This document shows positions 8,535 through 15,547 of a stretch of DNA of 64,000 nt, piece after piece; within the stretch, counting starts at the first letter, position 1; each line of letters starts with the position of its first letter. Where the stretch lies: NCBI GenBank assembly GCA_902604975.1, contig CACLAY010000001.1:62001-126000 (forward strand). Reading direction: 5' to 3'. The notes under the pieces are model-generated. The model did not search any database, had not been told where the DNA came from, and worked only from the letters and a program-made list of their open reading frames with translations. The DNA comes from an uncultured Pelagibacteraceae bacterium (lineage in GTDB: Bacteria > Pseudomonadota > Alphaproteobacteria > Pelagibacterales > Pelagibacteraceae). The position numbers were made by a program, and so were the translations under genes.

Positions 8535-8617
8535 GTTGGCACTACATTAGTGAAATACCAGCGGTCTTTATGGATAAGACCAAAAGTGCTAACATGGTGG
8601 GAATCTCCGCTGGCACC
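8535..8617 (+). ncRNA. predicted pseudoknotted RNA over the start of the sigma-like gene
   Basis: An 83-base patch much richer in G+C (about 47% by hand count) than its surroundings. Three helices can be drawn: GTTGGCAC 8535-8542 with GTGCTAAC 8586-8593 (8 bp, one G-U); CCAGC(GG) 8558-8564 with (CC)GCTGG 8607-8613 (5-7 bp); and GGTCTT 8563-8568 with AAGACC 8576-8581 (6 bp). The first two cross, giving a pseudoknot. The ATG at 8570 lies in the 7-nt loop of the third. TGGCAC at 8611-8616 could instead pair with GTGCTA 8586-8591, so two exclusive folds are possible. This looks like a cis-regulatory element of the following gene, either a riboswitch or a thermosensor. An independent small RNA is also possible. 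Confidence 0.6.
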
Positions 8618-9436
8618 AAAAATTTCATAGAATATAATTTCATAAAAAATCTTAAGCATTCTGCTTATAGAATTTTAGAAAAGAATAATCAGTCTAATTT
8701 AAACTTTAGAAGAGAATTAGCATTATTAATCAAATCTAAAAAAGGTAATACAAAATCTCAAACTATCTTATTAAATTATTTTATTAAAGATATTAAATAT
8801 TGGTCAAACATATACATAAATAAATATTTACCAAACAAAGATGAGTTTTACTTTGACCTAATTAATGAAGGTTACAGAATTATTTACAAAAGAATTAAAG
8901 AAGTCGATTTAAAGAATTTAATTCTAAAAGAAACTAATCCAAAAGAGAGAACAAAAAAAACTTGGTTTAGTAACAATACAAATATGTGGATAAGAAGTTA
9001 TATTAAAGCAAAAGCTGAAAAATTAAAAAAAGAGTTTAATAATAAAAATGAGTATTCTTTAGAATTATTTGAAGATAACAATAGCCATAATTTATGCAGC
9101 ATTACTAAAAGCGACAAATCAGATTTAGTTAGAGAATGCGATAAAAAAAATCCAGAACTAAAGGTAATAAAAAATATTAATAAAAATAATATTAAAGAAA
9201 ATTTAAATAATTCTATAAAAAATCTAAATGCAAAAGAACAAAATATAATCCATTTAATATATTTTGATGAAAGTTTAGATGGAAATAATTCTCAAAAAAT
9301 AAAACAGATTTCTAAAAAATTAAATGTAAGTGATAAAAGAATATATTTCCTTCATGCATCTGCACTTAAAAAATTAAAAAAAGAATTTTCTTTATTGAAA
9401 GATAACAAAAATTTTTTACCAAAAGAGTATGTATAA
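8570..9436 (+). CDS. divergent RpoH-like sigma-70 family factor
   Basis: Protein of 288 aa with a weak but ordered match to sigma-32-type factors. Residues ~60-150 correspond to region 2: ILLNYFIKDIKYWSN aligns with the SHLRFVVHIA helix, FYFDLINEGYRIIYKRI with the DLIQEGNIGLMKA core-binding helix, and NMWIRSYIKAK with the WIKAEI -10 recognition helix. Residues ~219-273 correspond to region 4: LNAKEQNIIHLIYFDE, which keeps the RpoH-style WLDE-like spacing, and a helix-turn-helix KIKQISKKLNVSDKRIY followed by ALKKLKKE. It is probably an alternative sigma factor or a DNA-binding derivative. The start is uncertain because the only early ATGs (8570, 8594) lie in the structured RNA. The gene is very Lys/Asn rich. 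Confidence 0.65.
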   Translation: MDKTKSANMVGISAGTKNFIEYNFIKNLKHSAYRILEKNNQSNLNFRRELALLIKSKKGNTKSQTILLNYFIKDIKYWSNIYINKYLPNKDEFYFDLINEGYRIIYKRIKEVDLKNLILKETNPKERTKKTWFSNNTNMWIRSYIKAKAEKLKKEFNNKNEYSLELFEDNNSHNLCSITKSDKSDLVRECDKKNPELKVIKNINKNNIKENLNNSIKNLNAKEQNIIHLIYFDESLDGNNSQKIKQISKKLNVSDKRIYFLHASALKKLKKEFSLLKDNKNFLPKEYV

Positions 9437-9758
9437 AATAAACTTTAAACAAAGGAGGTTATCTTCACATAACTTTTCTAGCTTTGGTAAGAGTAGCTGT
9501 CGAGTAGCGGTAACGCCTCGTACACTTGGTTCTCCTTCATATTCTTTATGGAGCAACCAAGTGTCTTTCTCCAACAGCTCTACCAAGGCTAAGAAAGGAA
9601 CCAAAATTCATTTCAGATCTTTCTTTAATAGAAGAGCATGTTTTGAATTTAAGAAAAATTTAAAGAAAAAATTCTTTCAGCTATCCGACAAAAAATTAAC
9701 AATTAGAACCAATATTAGAGGAACAAAAATCCAATACTTTTATGGAGCAAGGTCATGA
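9429..9758 (+). CDS. doubtful 109-codon ORF across the structured RNA
   Basis: An open frame runs from ATG 9429, overlapping the end of the sigma-like gene, to TGA 9756-9758, which overlaps the nurA ATG as TCATGA. That ending is typical of coupled genes, and 109 codons without a stop is notable at this base composition. Against it, the first half coincides with a well-paired RNA, the translation is Ser/Arg rich and low in hydrophobic residues, and no domain is recognisable. I list it as a possible overlapping peptide, not as a confident gene. Confidence 0.2.
   Translation: MYKINFKQRRLSSHNFSSFGKSSCRVAVTPRTLGSPSYSLWSNQVSFSNSSTKAKKGTKIHFRSFFNRRACFEFKKNLKKKFFQLSDKKLTIRTNIRGTKIQYFYGARS
9473..9598 (+). 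ncRNA. predicted three-way-junction structured RNA upstream of nurA
   Basis: A GC-richer segment in the only gene-free stretch above 300 bases (9437-9754). Closing stem P1: AGCTTTGGTA 9480-9489 with TACCAAGGCT 9581-9590, continued outward by CTTTTCT 9473-9479 with AAGAAAGG 9591-9598 around one bulged A, and inward by GAG/CTC and CTGT/ACAG. P2: CGAG 9501-9504 / CTCG 9517-9520 and GCG/CGC capped by a GTAA (GNRA) tetraloop. P3: ACACTTGGTT 9522-9531 / AACCAAGTGT 9555-9564, extended by CTCC/GGAG. Helices of 10 perfect or near-perfect pairs within 130 bases are hard to explain by chance. It may be the nurA-herA leader or a separate small RNA. I cannot match it to RNase P, tmRNA, SRP or a known riboswitch. 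The rest of the gap, 9599-9754, shows no clear feature beyond a GGAG/AAGG ribosome site before nurA. Confidence 0.7.
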
Positions 9759-11065
9759 GCTCAGAAATTAGTATTAAAGACAAAATTAAAAGAAATTCAT
9801 CAATGTTTGTGAATTTTGTAAAAAGTGCTGTTACAGCATCTCCAAAAGTTCAAAATAATTTCTTAGACGTGTCTGCAAAGGTTGCAGAGACAGTTTTAAA
9901 AATAATTAAAGATGCAGATTTAGTTGTTGATCTTAATTATAAAGGTAAAGAATTTTGGTCTCAAAATCGTTGTAAAACAGCATGTTTTGTTGATGGTGGA
10001 GTTGATAAAACCTCTATTATAAGCTCCGCACCACTTAGTATTAGAGCTGGAAGCTATGTAGTTAAACCAGATGCAACATCAAAAAGAGAGTACTTTGAAG
10101 AAAGTATGGTTTTTTTAGGTGATTTGTACGATCCAAAGAATGAACTTTACGATTTTATAGATGATGACTTTGAAGAAGATCAAATGCTCAACAAGAAAAA
10201 GGATGGAGCAAGAATTATTTTTGAAGCTGCTACTATAGTTAAGCATATACTTCTTAATAAGAAATTTGATTACTGTTTTTTACATGGACCTATTGAGGGA
10301 ACTGTAATGCCCTTCTCTGTCCCAGGTTTTCCAACTTTTACTAAATTTGCTGTTGAAAATATGTTTCCTTTTGCAATTAATAAAAAAACTGATGTAGCAG
10401 CAAGACACTTTATTAATGTTTATCTTGAAGCTCTTAATTATATTAAAAAAGGTAAGTTTCCTATTTATGGAATAGTGGAGACATCTAATTCTGCACCATA
10501 TGTAAAAAATCTTTTATATAACTATAAGTCTCAAGGAAAAATTTCTGATAAAGACTACAATAATTTTATTAAAATAATCAAAAAATACAAAATTACAGAT
10601 TCACATCTTTTAGAGATAATATTATCAAGTGGCCAAGCTTTAAAACCACTTGAGATAAAAAAACAAATTCAAGGTTTTACAGTTACAGCTGGTTCATCTT
10701 GGGAAGATATGATGGAGAGTTTTCCAAAAGTATTTATTGGTTACATTAAAACTACTGATAATAACTCGCCAATAAGAATTGAGTCTTTGAATAATTCAAA
10801 AAACCTAATTAAAGACTACGAATATATTTTAGGAACATCTAGATTGCTTCCTAATTATGGATTTCCAGTTGGACTAAATGTCGTTGATAAATTTGCAAAA
10901 ATTCCTAACTGGATGAGCAAAGCTTCAAGAAAATATTATGCAACACATTTACTTAGACAAGCAGTTAAAAATAAAGATCAAAATACAATAAGTCTTGCAG
11001 TAAAAATTTTATCAAAAAAAGCAAGATCTTGGAGAAATAGACCTATAGGAGGAATAACAAAATAA
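9755..11065 (+). CDS. nurA: NurA-domain nuclease
   Basis: Probable 5'-3' nuclease of the NurA family, which works with the HerA translocase to resect DNA ends in archaea. The N-terminal catalytic strand is ACFVDGGVDKTS with the metal-binding Asp at ~80, followed by SAPLSIRAGSYVV. FDYCFLHGPIEGT supplies the second conserved segment and YGIVETSNSAPYV the third; the family's final Asp/His region lies within ~350-400. At 436 aa it is typical. A GGAGCAAGG stretch precedes the ATG. The stop overlaps the next start as TAATG, and herA follows one gene later, which strongly supports the call. The bacterial family also occurs in defence loci. Confidence 0.82.
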   Translation: MSSEISIKDKIKRNSSMFVNFVKSAVTASPKVQNNFLDVSAKVAETVLKIIKDADLVVDLNYKGKEFWSQNRCKTACFVDGGVDKTSIISSAPLSIRAGSYVVKPDATSKREYFEESMVFLGDLYDPKNELYDFIDDDFEEDQMLNKKKDGARIIFEAATIVKHILLNKKFDYCFLHGPIEGTVMPFSVPGFPTFTKFAVENMFPFAINKKTDVAARHFINVYLEALNYIKKGKFPIYGIVETSNSAPYVKNLLYNYKSQGKISDKDYNNFIKIIKKYKITDSHLLEIILSSGQALKPLEIKKQIQGFTVTAGSSWEDMMESFPKVFIGYIKTTDNNSPIRIESLNNSKNLIKDYEYILGTSRLLPNYGFPVGLNVVDKFAKIPNWMSKASRKYYATHLLRQAVKNKDQNTISLAVKILSKKARSWRNRPIGGITK

Positions 11066-11727
11066 TGACAATGAAACTTTATATATCGCCGAATTACTCA
11101 GAAATTGATGAGTATATTACAATATCAAAAAGTGGTTTTTTCTTTTCAGCTGAGTTTATTGATAAAAATCAACTTAAAGACAATGGATTCTGTCAATTTT
11201 TTACTTCAAACGACTGTGATTATAAATTTGGAGTTTCATTCTCAAAAGAAAAAAAAGAAGGATCTTTTGCAATAATAAATACTTTAAGGGGTAAATACAA
11301 AGATAAATCAAACGCAAGAAGCACAACTGCAACTGCATTTTTCAACAGCACTCCTGTATTTAAAGAACTAACAAAAAATAATCAAAAGAATAGATATAGT
11401 TTAGAATATTCGAAACAATTTGGCTGCTTTGTTTTCAATGTTATTCCTTTTTTTGAAATTTCAAAAAAACCGAATGAAATACCAGATTTAATTACAGGTA
11501 TTTATAAGTGTTATGATGAAGAAAAGCATACTTTATACATCGGTAAAGGAAATTTAAGATCAAGAGTAAAAGAACACCTTGGTAAAGGATGGAACATCAC
11601 AAAAGTCGACTATTCTGTAATTAAAGATAACGATGAGATGCACAAGTATGAGTCTTATCACCTTGAACAATACAAAAAAGAAAATGGTGCTTATCCACCA
11701 CAAAACATAATAGGAGGTAAAAGATAA
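11065..11727 (+). CDS. GIY-YIG nuclease-domain protein
   Basis: Protein of 220 aa whose C-terminal ~75 residues form a GIY-YIG endonuclease domain: GIYKCYDEEKHTLYIGKG from residue 145, the conserved Arg in NLRSRVKEHLG, and the metal-binding Glu in HKYESYHLEQY. The N-terminal ~140 residues (YISPNYSEIDEYITISKSGFF, CQFFTSNDCDYKFGVSF) are unrecognised and may bind DNA or a partner. It sits between nurA (TAATG overlap) and herA (2 bases), so all three are co-translated. It probably nicks or cuts DNA as part of the same machine. A homing endonuclease is unlikely because of the tight operon position. Confidence 0.8.
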   Translation: MTMKLYISPNYSEIDEYITISKSGFFFSAEFIDKNQLKDNGFCQFFTSNDCDYKFGVSFSKEKKEGSFAIINTLRGKYKDKSNARSTTATAFFNSTPVFKELTKNNQKNRYSLEYSKQFGCFVFNVIPFFEISKKPNEIPDLITGIYKCYDEEKHTLYIGKGNLRSRVKEHLGKGWNITKVDYSVIKDNDEMHKYESYHLEQYKKENGAYPPQNIIGGKR

Positions 11728-11729
11728 TT

Positions 11730-13421
11730 ATGCTTAAAAATCCAAATTGGAAATCTATTGGAACAGTTTTGGGTGAAACATTTATAGATTGTTTTTACTT
11801 TAGTTTAAAAAATTATAAGGCCAAAAAAGGAGATATTGTAACAACCGACTCCAAAGTTCCATCAAGTGAGGGTAAAATCATACCTGTCACTGTTTGGGGA
11901 AAAATTTCAACTATAGAAAGTAGTAATGCTTTCTTTCCAACAGAAGCTGCACAAGAACTTACTAACGAAGATATAGATATAAGAGATACTATTCTTCCAA
12001 CAACAAGGGATGAGCTTATATGTAAGGTGGTTATTCTAGGTTATACCAAAGATGAGGATAAGAGTTCAAAATTACTGCCATTAATTTACCCAGTAAGGCC
12101 TGCAGCAACTGTTAAATATCCATCTAGTGAAGATGTTGAAGCATTATTAATTTCAGATTTGAACTCTTCTCATCCAATTTACATAGGAAGTTTACTAGCT
12201 AGAGAGGCTGTAAAAATTCGGATTGATGCAGATAATTTAGTATCTAGACATGTTTCAATCTTTGGAATGTCTGGTTCTGGGAAAACTGTAATGGTTCGAA
12301 GAATAATGCATGAGATGTTGTGCAAAAATTATCCAATGTTGGTACTTGATATACATGGAGATTACTTAGGATTTATCCAAAAACAAAAAGAGCTCTATCC
12401 AGAGAACAAAATAAAATTATTTTATCCAAATTTATCAGTTAGTTCAGAAGATAAAGAAATTATTTATACCTTAATTGACAAACTTGGAAAACCATTAACT
12501 GATCCACAGAAAGATTTTCTTAATTCTTTACTAGAAAAAGTAAAATATGAAGGTGGCAGCCTTCTTAAATATGTCAAATTACTAAATCAAAGAGCTAGGG
12601 AATATGCATCTGAAGGTTCAACATCATTTAAAAATATAAGACCAGCCTCAATGTATGTAGTAGCAAGAAGTTTAGGCCAAGTCGCAAAAAAGTTGGAAAA
12701 TATGGAGCAAACTAATTTCAGACATAGAAAAAAAATGAGTAAACTTAAATTTGTAGAATTAGCAGATCCTGCTACTGAACCTGAAAAAATAATTTCTAAA
12801 GGCCAATTAAGTATTCTATATCTAAAGGGTTACGAAACCTTGCCTGCAAGTGCAATTGTATCAATTTTACTTGAGAATTTATTTAAACACAGACAAGAGG
12901 TAAATGAGGAAATACCTCCTTTCTTAACTATAATAGAGGAAGCTCATAATTTTATTCCTTCAAGATCTGAAAATAAAGATGATCTCCCATCAGTCGAGAC
13001 AATAAGAAAAGTTATTACTGAAGGAAGAAAGTTTGGAACTGGTATAATGATAATATCACAAAGACCATCAAGATTAGACGAAACTATTGCATCACAATGT
13101 AATAGTCAGATTATTTTCAGAATGGTAAATCAAAGAGATCAAAAAGCTACAAGAGATAGATCTGAAACTTTAGATGTTGACGACTCAAAACAATTGCCAA
13201 ATTTAGCAAATGGCCAAGGTATAATCAGTGGACAGGTAGTAAACTTTTCTTTGCCTGTGCAAATAAAGTTCGATGAAAAACTTATTAACGAAGACATTGG
13301 TAATGAAAACTTCATCGATACTGTAGAAAATTGGGATGACTCTGAAGCTGTTAAAGAAAGACAAAAATTTGCTCAGGATTTCTCAGATATATCAGACATG
13401 GATAATAGGAGTGCTAACTGA
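11730..13421 (+). CDS. herA: HerA-type hexameric DNA translocase
   Basis: FtsK-HerA superfamily ATPase of 563 aa. It has the layout expected of HerA: an N-terminal HAS barrel (residues ~1-150), Walker A GMSGSGKT (179-186) after RHVSIF, LVLDIHGDY just downstream, Walker B TIIEEAHNFIPS (~398), then EGRKFGTGIMIISQRPSRLD and an arginine-finger region SQIIFRMVNQRDQ. HerA pumps double-stranded DNA into the NurA nuclease. The three-gene order nurA, GIY-YIG, herA with overlaps or 2-base spacing shows a single operon. In bacteria HerA also pairs with Sir2 or other nucleases in antiphage systems, so repair and defence both remain open. Confidence 0.88.
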   Translation: MLKNPNWKSIGTVLGETFIDCFYFSLKNYKAKKGDIVTTDSKVPSSEGKIIPVTVWGKISTIESSNAFFPTEAAQELTNEDIDIRDTILPTTRDELICKVVILGYTKDEDKSSKLLPLIYPVRPAATVKYPSSEDVEALLISDLNSSHPIYIGSLLAREAVKIRIDADNLVSRHVSIFGMSGSGKTVMVRRIMHEMLCKNYPMLVLDIHGDYLGFIQKQKELYPENKIKLFYPNLSVSSEDKEIIYTLIDKLGKPLTDPQKDFLNSLLEKVKYEGGSLLKYVKLLNQRAREYASEGSTSFKNIRPASMYVVARSLGQVAKKLENMEQTNFRHRKKMSKLKFVELADPATEPEKIISKGQLSILYLKGYETLPASAIVSILLENLFKHRQEVNEEIPPFLTIIEEAHNFIPSRSENKDDLPSVETIRKVITEGRKFGTGIMIISQRPSRLDETIASQCNSQIIFRMVNQRDQKATRDRSETLDVDDSKQLPNLANGQGIISGQVVNFSLPVQIKFDEKLINEDIGNENFIDTVENWDDSEAVKERQKFAQDFSDISDMDNRSAN

Positions 13422-13447
13422 TACTAAATTTTACATTAATTGATGCA

Positions 13448-13738
13448 ATGGTAACAGCTTTAAAAATAACTCTTATTTTTTACGGTGTTTTTATCTTTTA
13501 TTTATTCGGTAGATACGAAAAAATTCCTTACTCAGCAAGAAAAGTTATATTTGTCATAGGTAATGGAGGCTGTTTATTTCTTGCTGGGGGTTTAGTAACA
13601 AGTAATTTTTATCTTATTAAGGGTGGAATATTTATTCTTCTTATTCATGCACTAATAGATGCTCATTTTTTAATATCAAAATACGAAATGTTTAAAAGTA
13701 TTGAAAAGGAAGAGGAAAAAAAAGATGAAAAAGAATAA
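13448..13738 (+). CDS. small membrane protein of the herA operon
   Basis: Protein of 96 aa with three hydrophobic segments (~6-23, ~33-51, ~56-75) and a charged Lys/Glu C-terminal tail. No family is recognised. It begins 26 bases after herA and overlaps the next gene by 14 bases, so it belongs to the operon. The tail is likely cytoplasmic. It could anchor the complex at the membrane, but nothing in the sequence proves that. Confidence 0.7.
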   Translation: MVTALKITLIFYGVFIFYLFGRYEKIPYSARKVIFVIGNGGCLFLAGGLVTSNFYLIKGGIFILLIHALIDAHFLISKYEMFKSIEKEEEKKDEKE

Positions 13739-13913
13739 TTCACACAATTGTCCTGCCTGCGATGGGGTTGGAGAAGTTAAAATCATAAAGAATATTGCTC
13801 AAATCGGCCCTTACCATCTCGGTAAAGAGATTATTGAGAAATGTAGGTTTTGCGAAACATTTAAAAAGGTAGAGCATAGAGTATATGACGAATTCAGAGG
13901 TAAACCTAACTAA
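13725..13913 (+). CDS. small four-cysteine zinc-ribbon protein
   Basis: Protein of 62 aa with CPACDGVGE and CRFCE, two CxxC knuckles about 30 residues apart, the first resembling the CxxCxG repeat of DnaJ. I chose ATG 13725 over the in-frame ATG at 13701 because AAGGAAGAGG lies just upstream; the longer version only adds a Lys/Arg run. It overlaps the membrane-protein gene by 14 bases and the next gene as TAATG. Probably a zinc-binding protein; target unknown. Confidence 0.7.
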   Translation: MKKNNSHNCPACDGVGEVKIIKNIAQIGPYHLGKEIIEKCRFCETFKKVEHRVYDEFRGKPN

Positions 13914-14236
13914 TGGGAAAAATAATTACAGTTGAAGATGTAGAAATTGAATTTGAAAAACAACCTTCTGAAAATATTTGCAATTGGTGTATTTATGTGA
14001 GGGTAAGAAAAAAAAATACTCAACACTTAGCATTGATGATTAAGACAGATAATAAACCTTTCACGAGGTTTACTTTGAGTACTGGAGATATAACAAAAAA
14101 TTCTGGAGATACTTTAGGCCAAATTATGTCAAATGTTGTTGATTTAAGTAATCTGCAAAAAGAATTGGAGGGTAAAAATAATAACATAATTGATTTTTTA
14201 GAGGCTCTACGAAAAAAAAATAATGAAACAAATTAG
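13913..14236 (+). CDS. unknown 107-aa protein
   Basis: Soluble protein with a beta-rich start (ITVEDVEIEFEKQ, WCIYVRVRKKN, LALMIKTDNKPFTRFTLSTGDI) and a helical end (DLSNLQKELEGK, IIDFLEAL). Two Cys occur in ENICNWC. No family is recognised. The start overlaps the preceding stop as TAATG, so it is translationally coupled to the zinc-ribbon gene and likely part of the same process. Confidence 0.65.
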   Translation: MGKIITVEDVEIEFEKQPSENICNWCIYVRVRKKNTQHLALMIKTDNKPFTRFTLSTGDITKNSGDTLGQIMSNVVDLSNLQKELEGKNNNIIDFLEALRKKNNETN

Positions 14237-14303
14237 TTTAACATACATAAATAAAACATATTCCAGTCTAGGTAGAGTCAAATTCTCAAATTATAAAAAT
14301 AAC

Positions 14304-14873
14304 ATGCGATTCTTATTAGTTAATTCTTTAAAAATTATATTTATTTTTTTTCTTGTAATTACAACCTCGATAGCAAAAGAAGAGGATGGTTGGATTTTAG
14401 AAGATAGGGATGAATATATAATGCTTAGTAAAAATGGTGAAATAATTCATGGAGATAAGTTGAGATTTGCTATGTACTTCGATAATTGTGAAAAAGTACA
14501 TCATTTATTTTCATTCTTAACAACAAAAAATAAATCAGATATTTACCAAATTGAAAAAAGGAAATTACCTATTACTCTTAATAATACAGCACTTACCGCA
14601 GATGTTATTTATGTGGGTTCTGTATTAAATAATCAAGCTCATTGGGTTATGTTTGAGCTTGGTAGATATGAAACGAAAGAATATTTAACTTTATTGTCAG
14701 GATTTATCCAAGAAAACGAGCAATTTGAAATTGTTTTAGCAGATGGTTTGAATTTTGAAGCTGAGGAATATTTTGATATCACAAGAAATAATTGGGTATT
14801 GAAGGATTTTAATTCAAAATTTAATGAAGCTTATACTCTTTGTAAAGAAAAGAGCACACATAGTGAAAGCTAA
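14304..14873 (+). CDS. unknown exported protein
   Basis: Protein of 189 aa. I chose ATG 14304 because it gives a normal signal peptide: MRFLLVNSLK, a hydrophobic core of ~14 residues (IIFIFFLVITT) and a SIA-K cleavage-like site. The upstream in-frame ATG at 14223 would add 27 polar residues before it. The mature part is periplasmic by prediction and contains YFDNCEKVHHLFSF and a late Cys, so one disulfide is possible. Its 3' end overlaps convergent hisG by 4 bases. Its link to the herA operon is only positional. Confidence 0.7.
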   Translation: MRFLLVNSLKIIFIFFLVITTSIAKEEDGWILEDRDEYIMLSKNGEIIHGDKLRFAMYFDNCEKVHHLFSFLTTKNKSDIYQIEKRKLPITLNNTALTADVIYVGSVLNNQAHWVMFELGRYETKEYLTLLSGFIQENEQFEIVLADGLNFEAEEYFDITRNNWVLKDFNSKFNEAYTLCKEKSTHSES

Positions 14874-15547
14874 GAGCTAAGCAAGTTTAAAATTTTCTTC
14901 AAACCTTTTTTGTTACTTAATTTTTTATTAGACATTAAAATTGCAGTACTTTTAAGAATATTTCCATCTTTTAAAACTCTTAAATTATTTGCACGTAAAG
15001 TTTCTCCTGAACTAGTTATATCTGATAAAATTTCTGATGAGCCAGTAAATGGATACACTTCTGTTGCACCAAGAGATGGGACTAACTTAAATTGAGTTAC
15101 ACCTTTTGAAAATAAAAACTCTCTAGTTAGATTTGGATATTTTGTTGCAACTCTCATTCTACTTTTCTTTTTATCTTTAAAACCAAATGAAATTTCCTCT
15201 AAATCAGCAAGTGTCTGAATATCAATCCACTCATCTGGCACAGCTAATACTAAATTTGCATGTCCATATGCTAGCTTTTTGGTAATAGTAATTTTATTTT
15301 GTATATTTAATTCTGATTCTTTTAACAAATCATATCCTGAAAAACCAATATCAAGAGATCCATCACCCAATCTTTCTATAATTTCTCTCGCATGTAGATA
15401 AATAATTTTAATACTTTTATTTTCTTTTATATATCCAAAGAGATCTCTATCACCTCTTTCTGATAGAATTTTTAACTTTTTACTTTTAAATATGTTTAAA
15501 GTATCTTTTCTTAATCGACCCTTGCTTGGAATGCCAATTTTAATCAT
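14870..15547 (-). CDS. hisG: ATP phosphoribosyltransferase, short form, catalytic subunit
   Basis: First enzyme of histidine synthesis; it joins ATP and PRPP to give phosphoribosyl-ATP. The 225-aa length shows the short form, which lacks the C-terminal regulatory domain and needs HisZ. Conserved segments are IGIPSKGRL at the start, LGDGSLDIGFSGYDLL, and the PRPP loop region YPFTGSSEILSDITSSGETL. It overlaps hisZ by 8 bases, matching the required HisG-HisZ complex. Confidence 0.95.
   Translation of the reverse strand: MIKIGIPSKGRLRKDTLNIFKSKKLKILSERGDRDLFGYIKENKSIKIIYLHAREIIERLGDGSLDIGFSGYDLLKESELNIQNKITITKKLAYGHANLVLAVPDEWIDIQTLADLEEISFGFKDKKKSRMRVATKYPNLTREFLFSKGVTQFKLVPSLGATEVYPFTGSSEILSDITSSGETLRANNLRVLKDGNILKSTAILMSNKKLSNKKGLKKILNLLSS

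Noticed and set aside
8551-8593. Resemblance of TGAAATACCA and a later CTAAC to domain V of 23S rRNA
   Set aside because: Only ten bases match exactly, the spacing differs and the flanking rRNA sequence is absent; I treat it as chance.
9473-9598. RNase P RNA, tmRNA, 6S or SRP RNA as identity of the structured RNA
   Set aside because: None of the hallmark sequences I know for these RNAs is present; 6S would be one long hairpin without a three-way junction.
9416-9604. 62-codon minus-strand open frame over the structured RNA
   Set aside because: It overlaps the sigma-like gene end, has no ribosome site and is explained by the GC-richer paired segment.
11065-11727. Homing endonuclease or mobile element from the GIY-YIG domain
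   Set aside because: No intron or intein boundaries, and the gene is tightly built into the nurA-herA operon.
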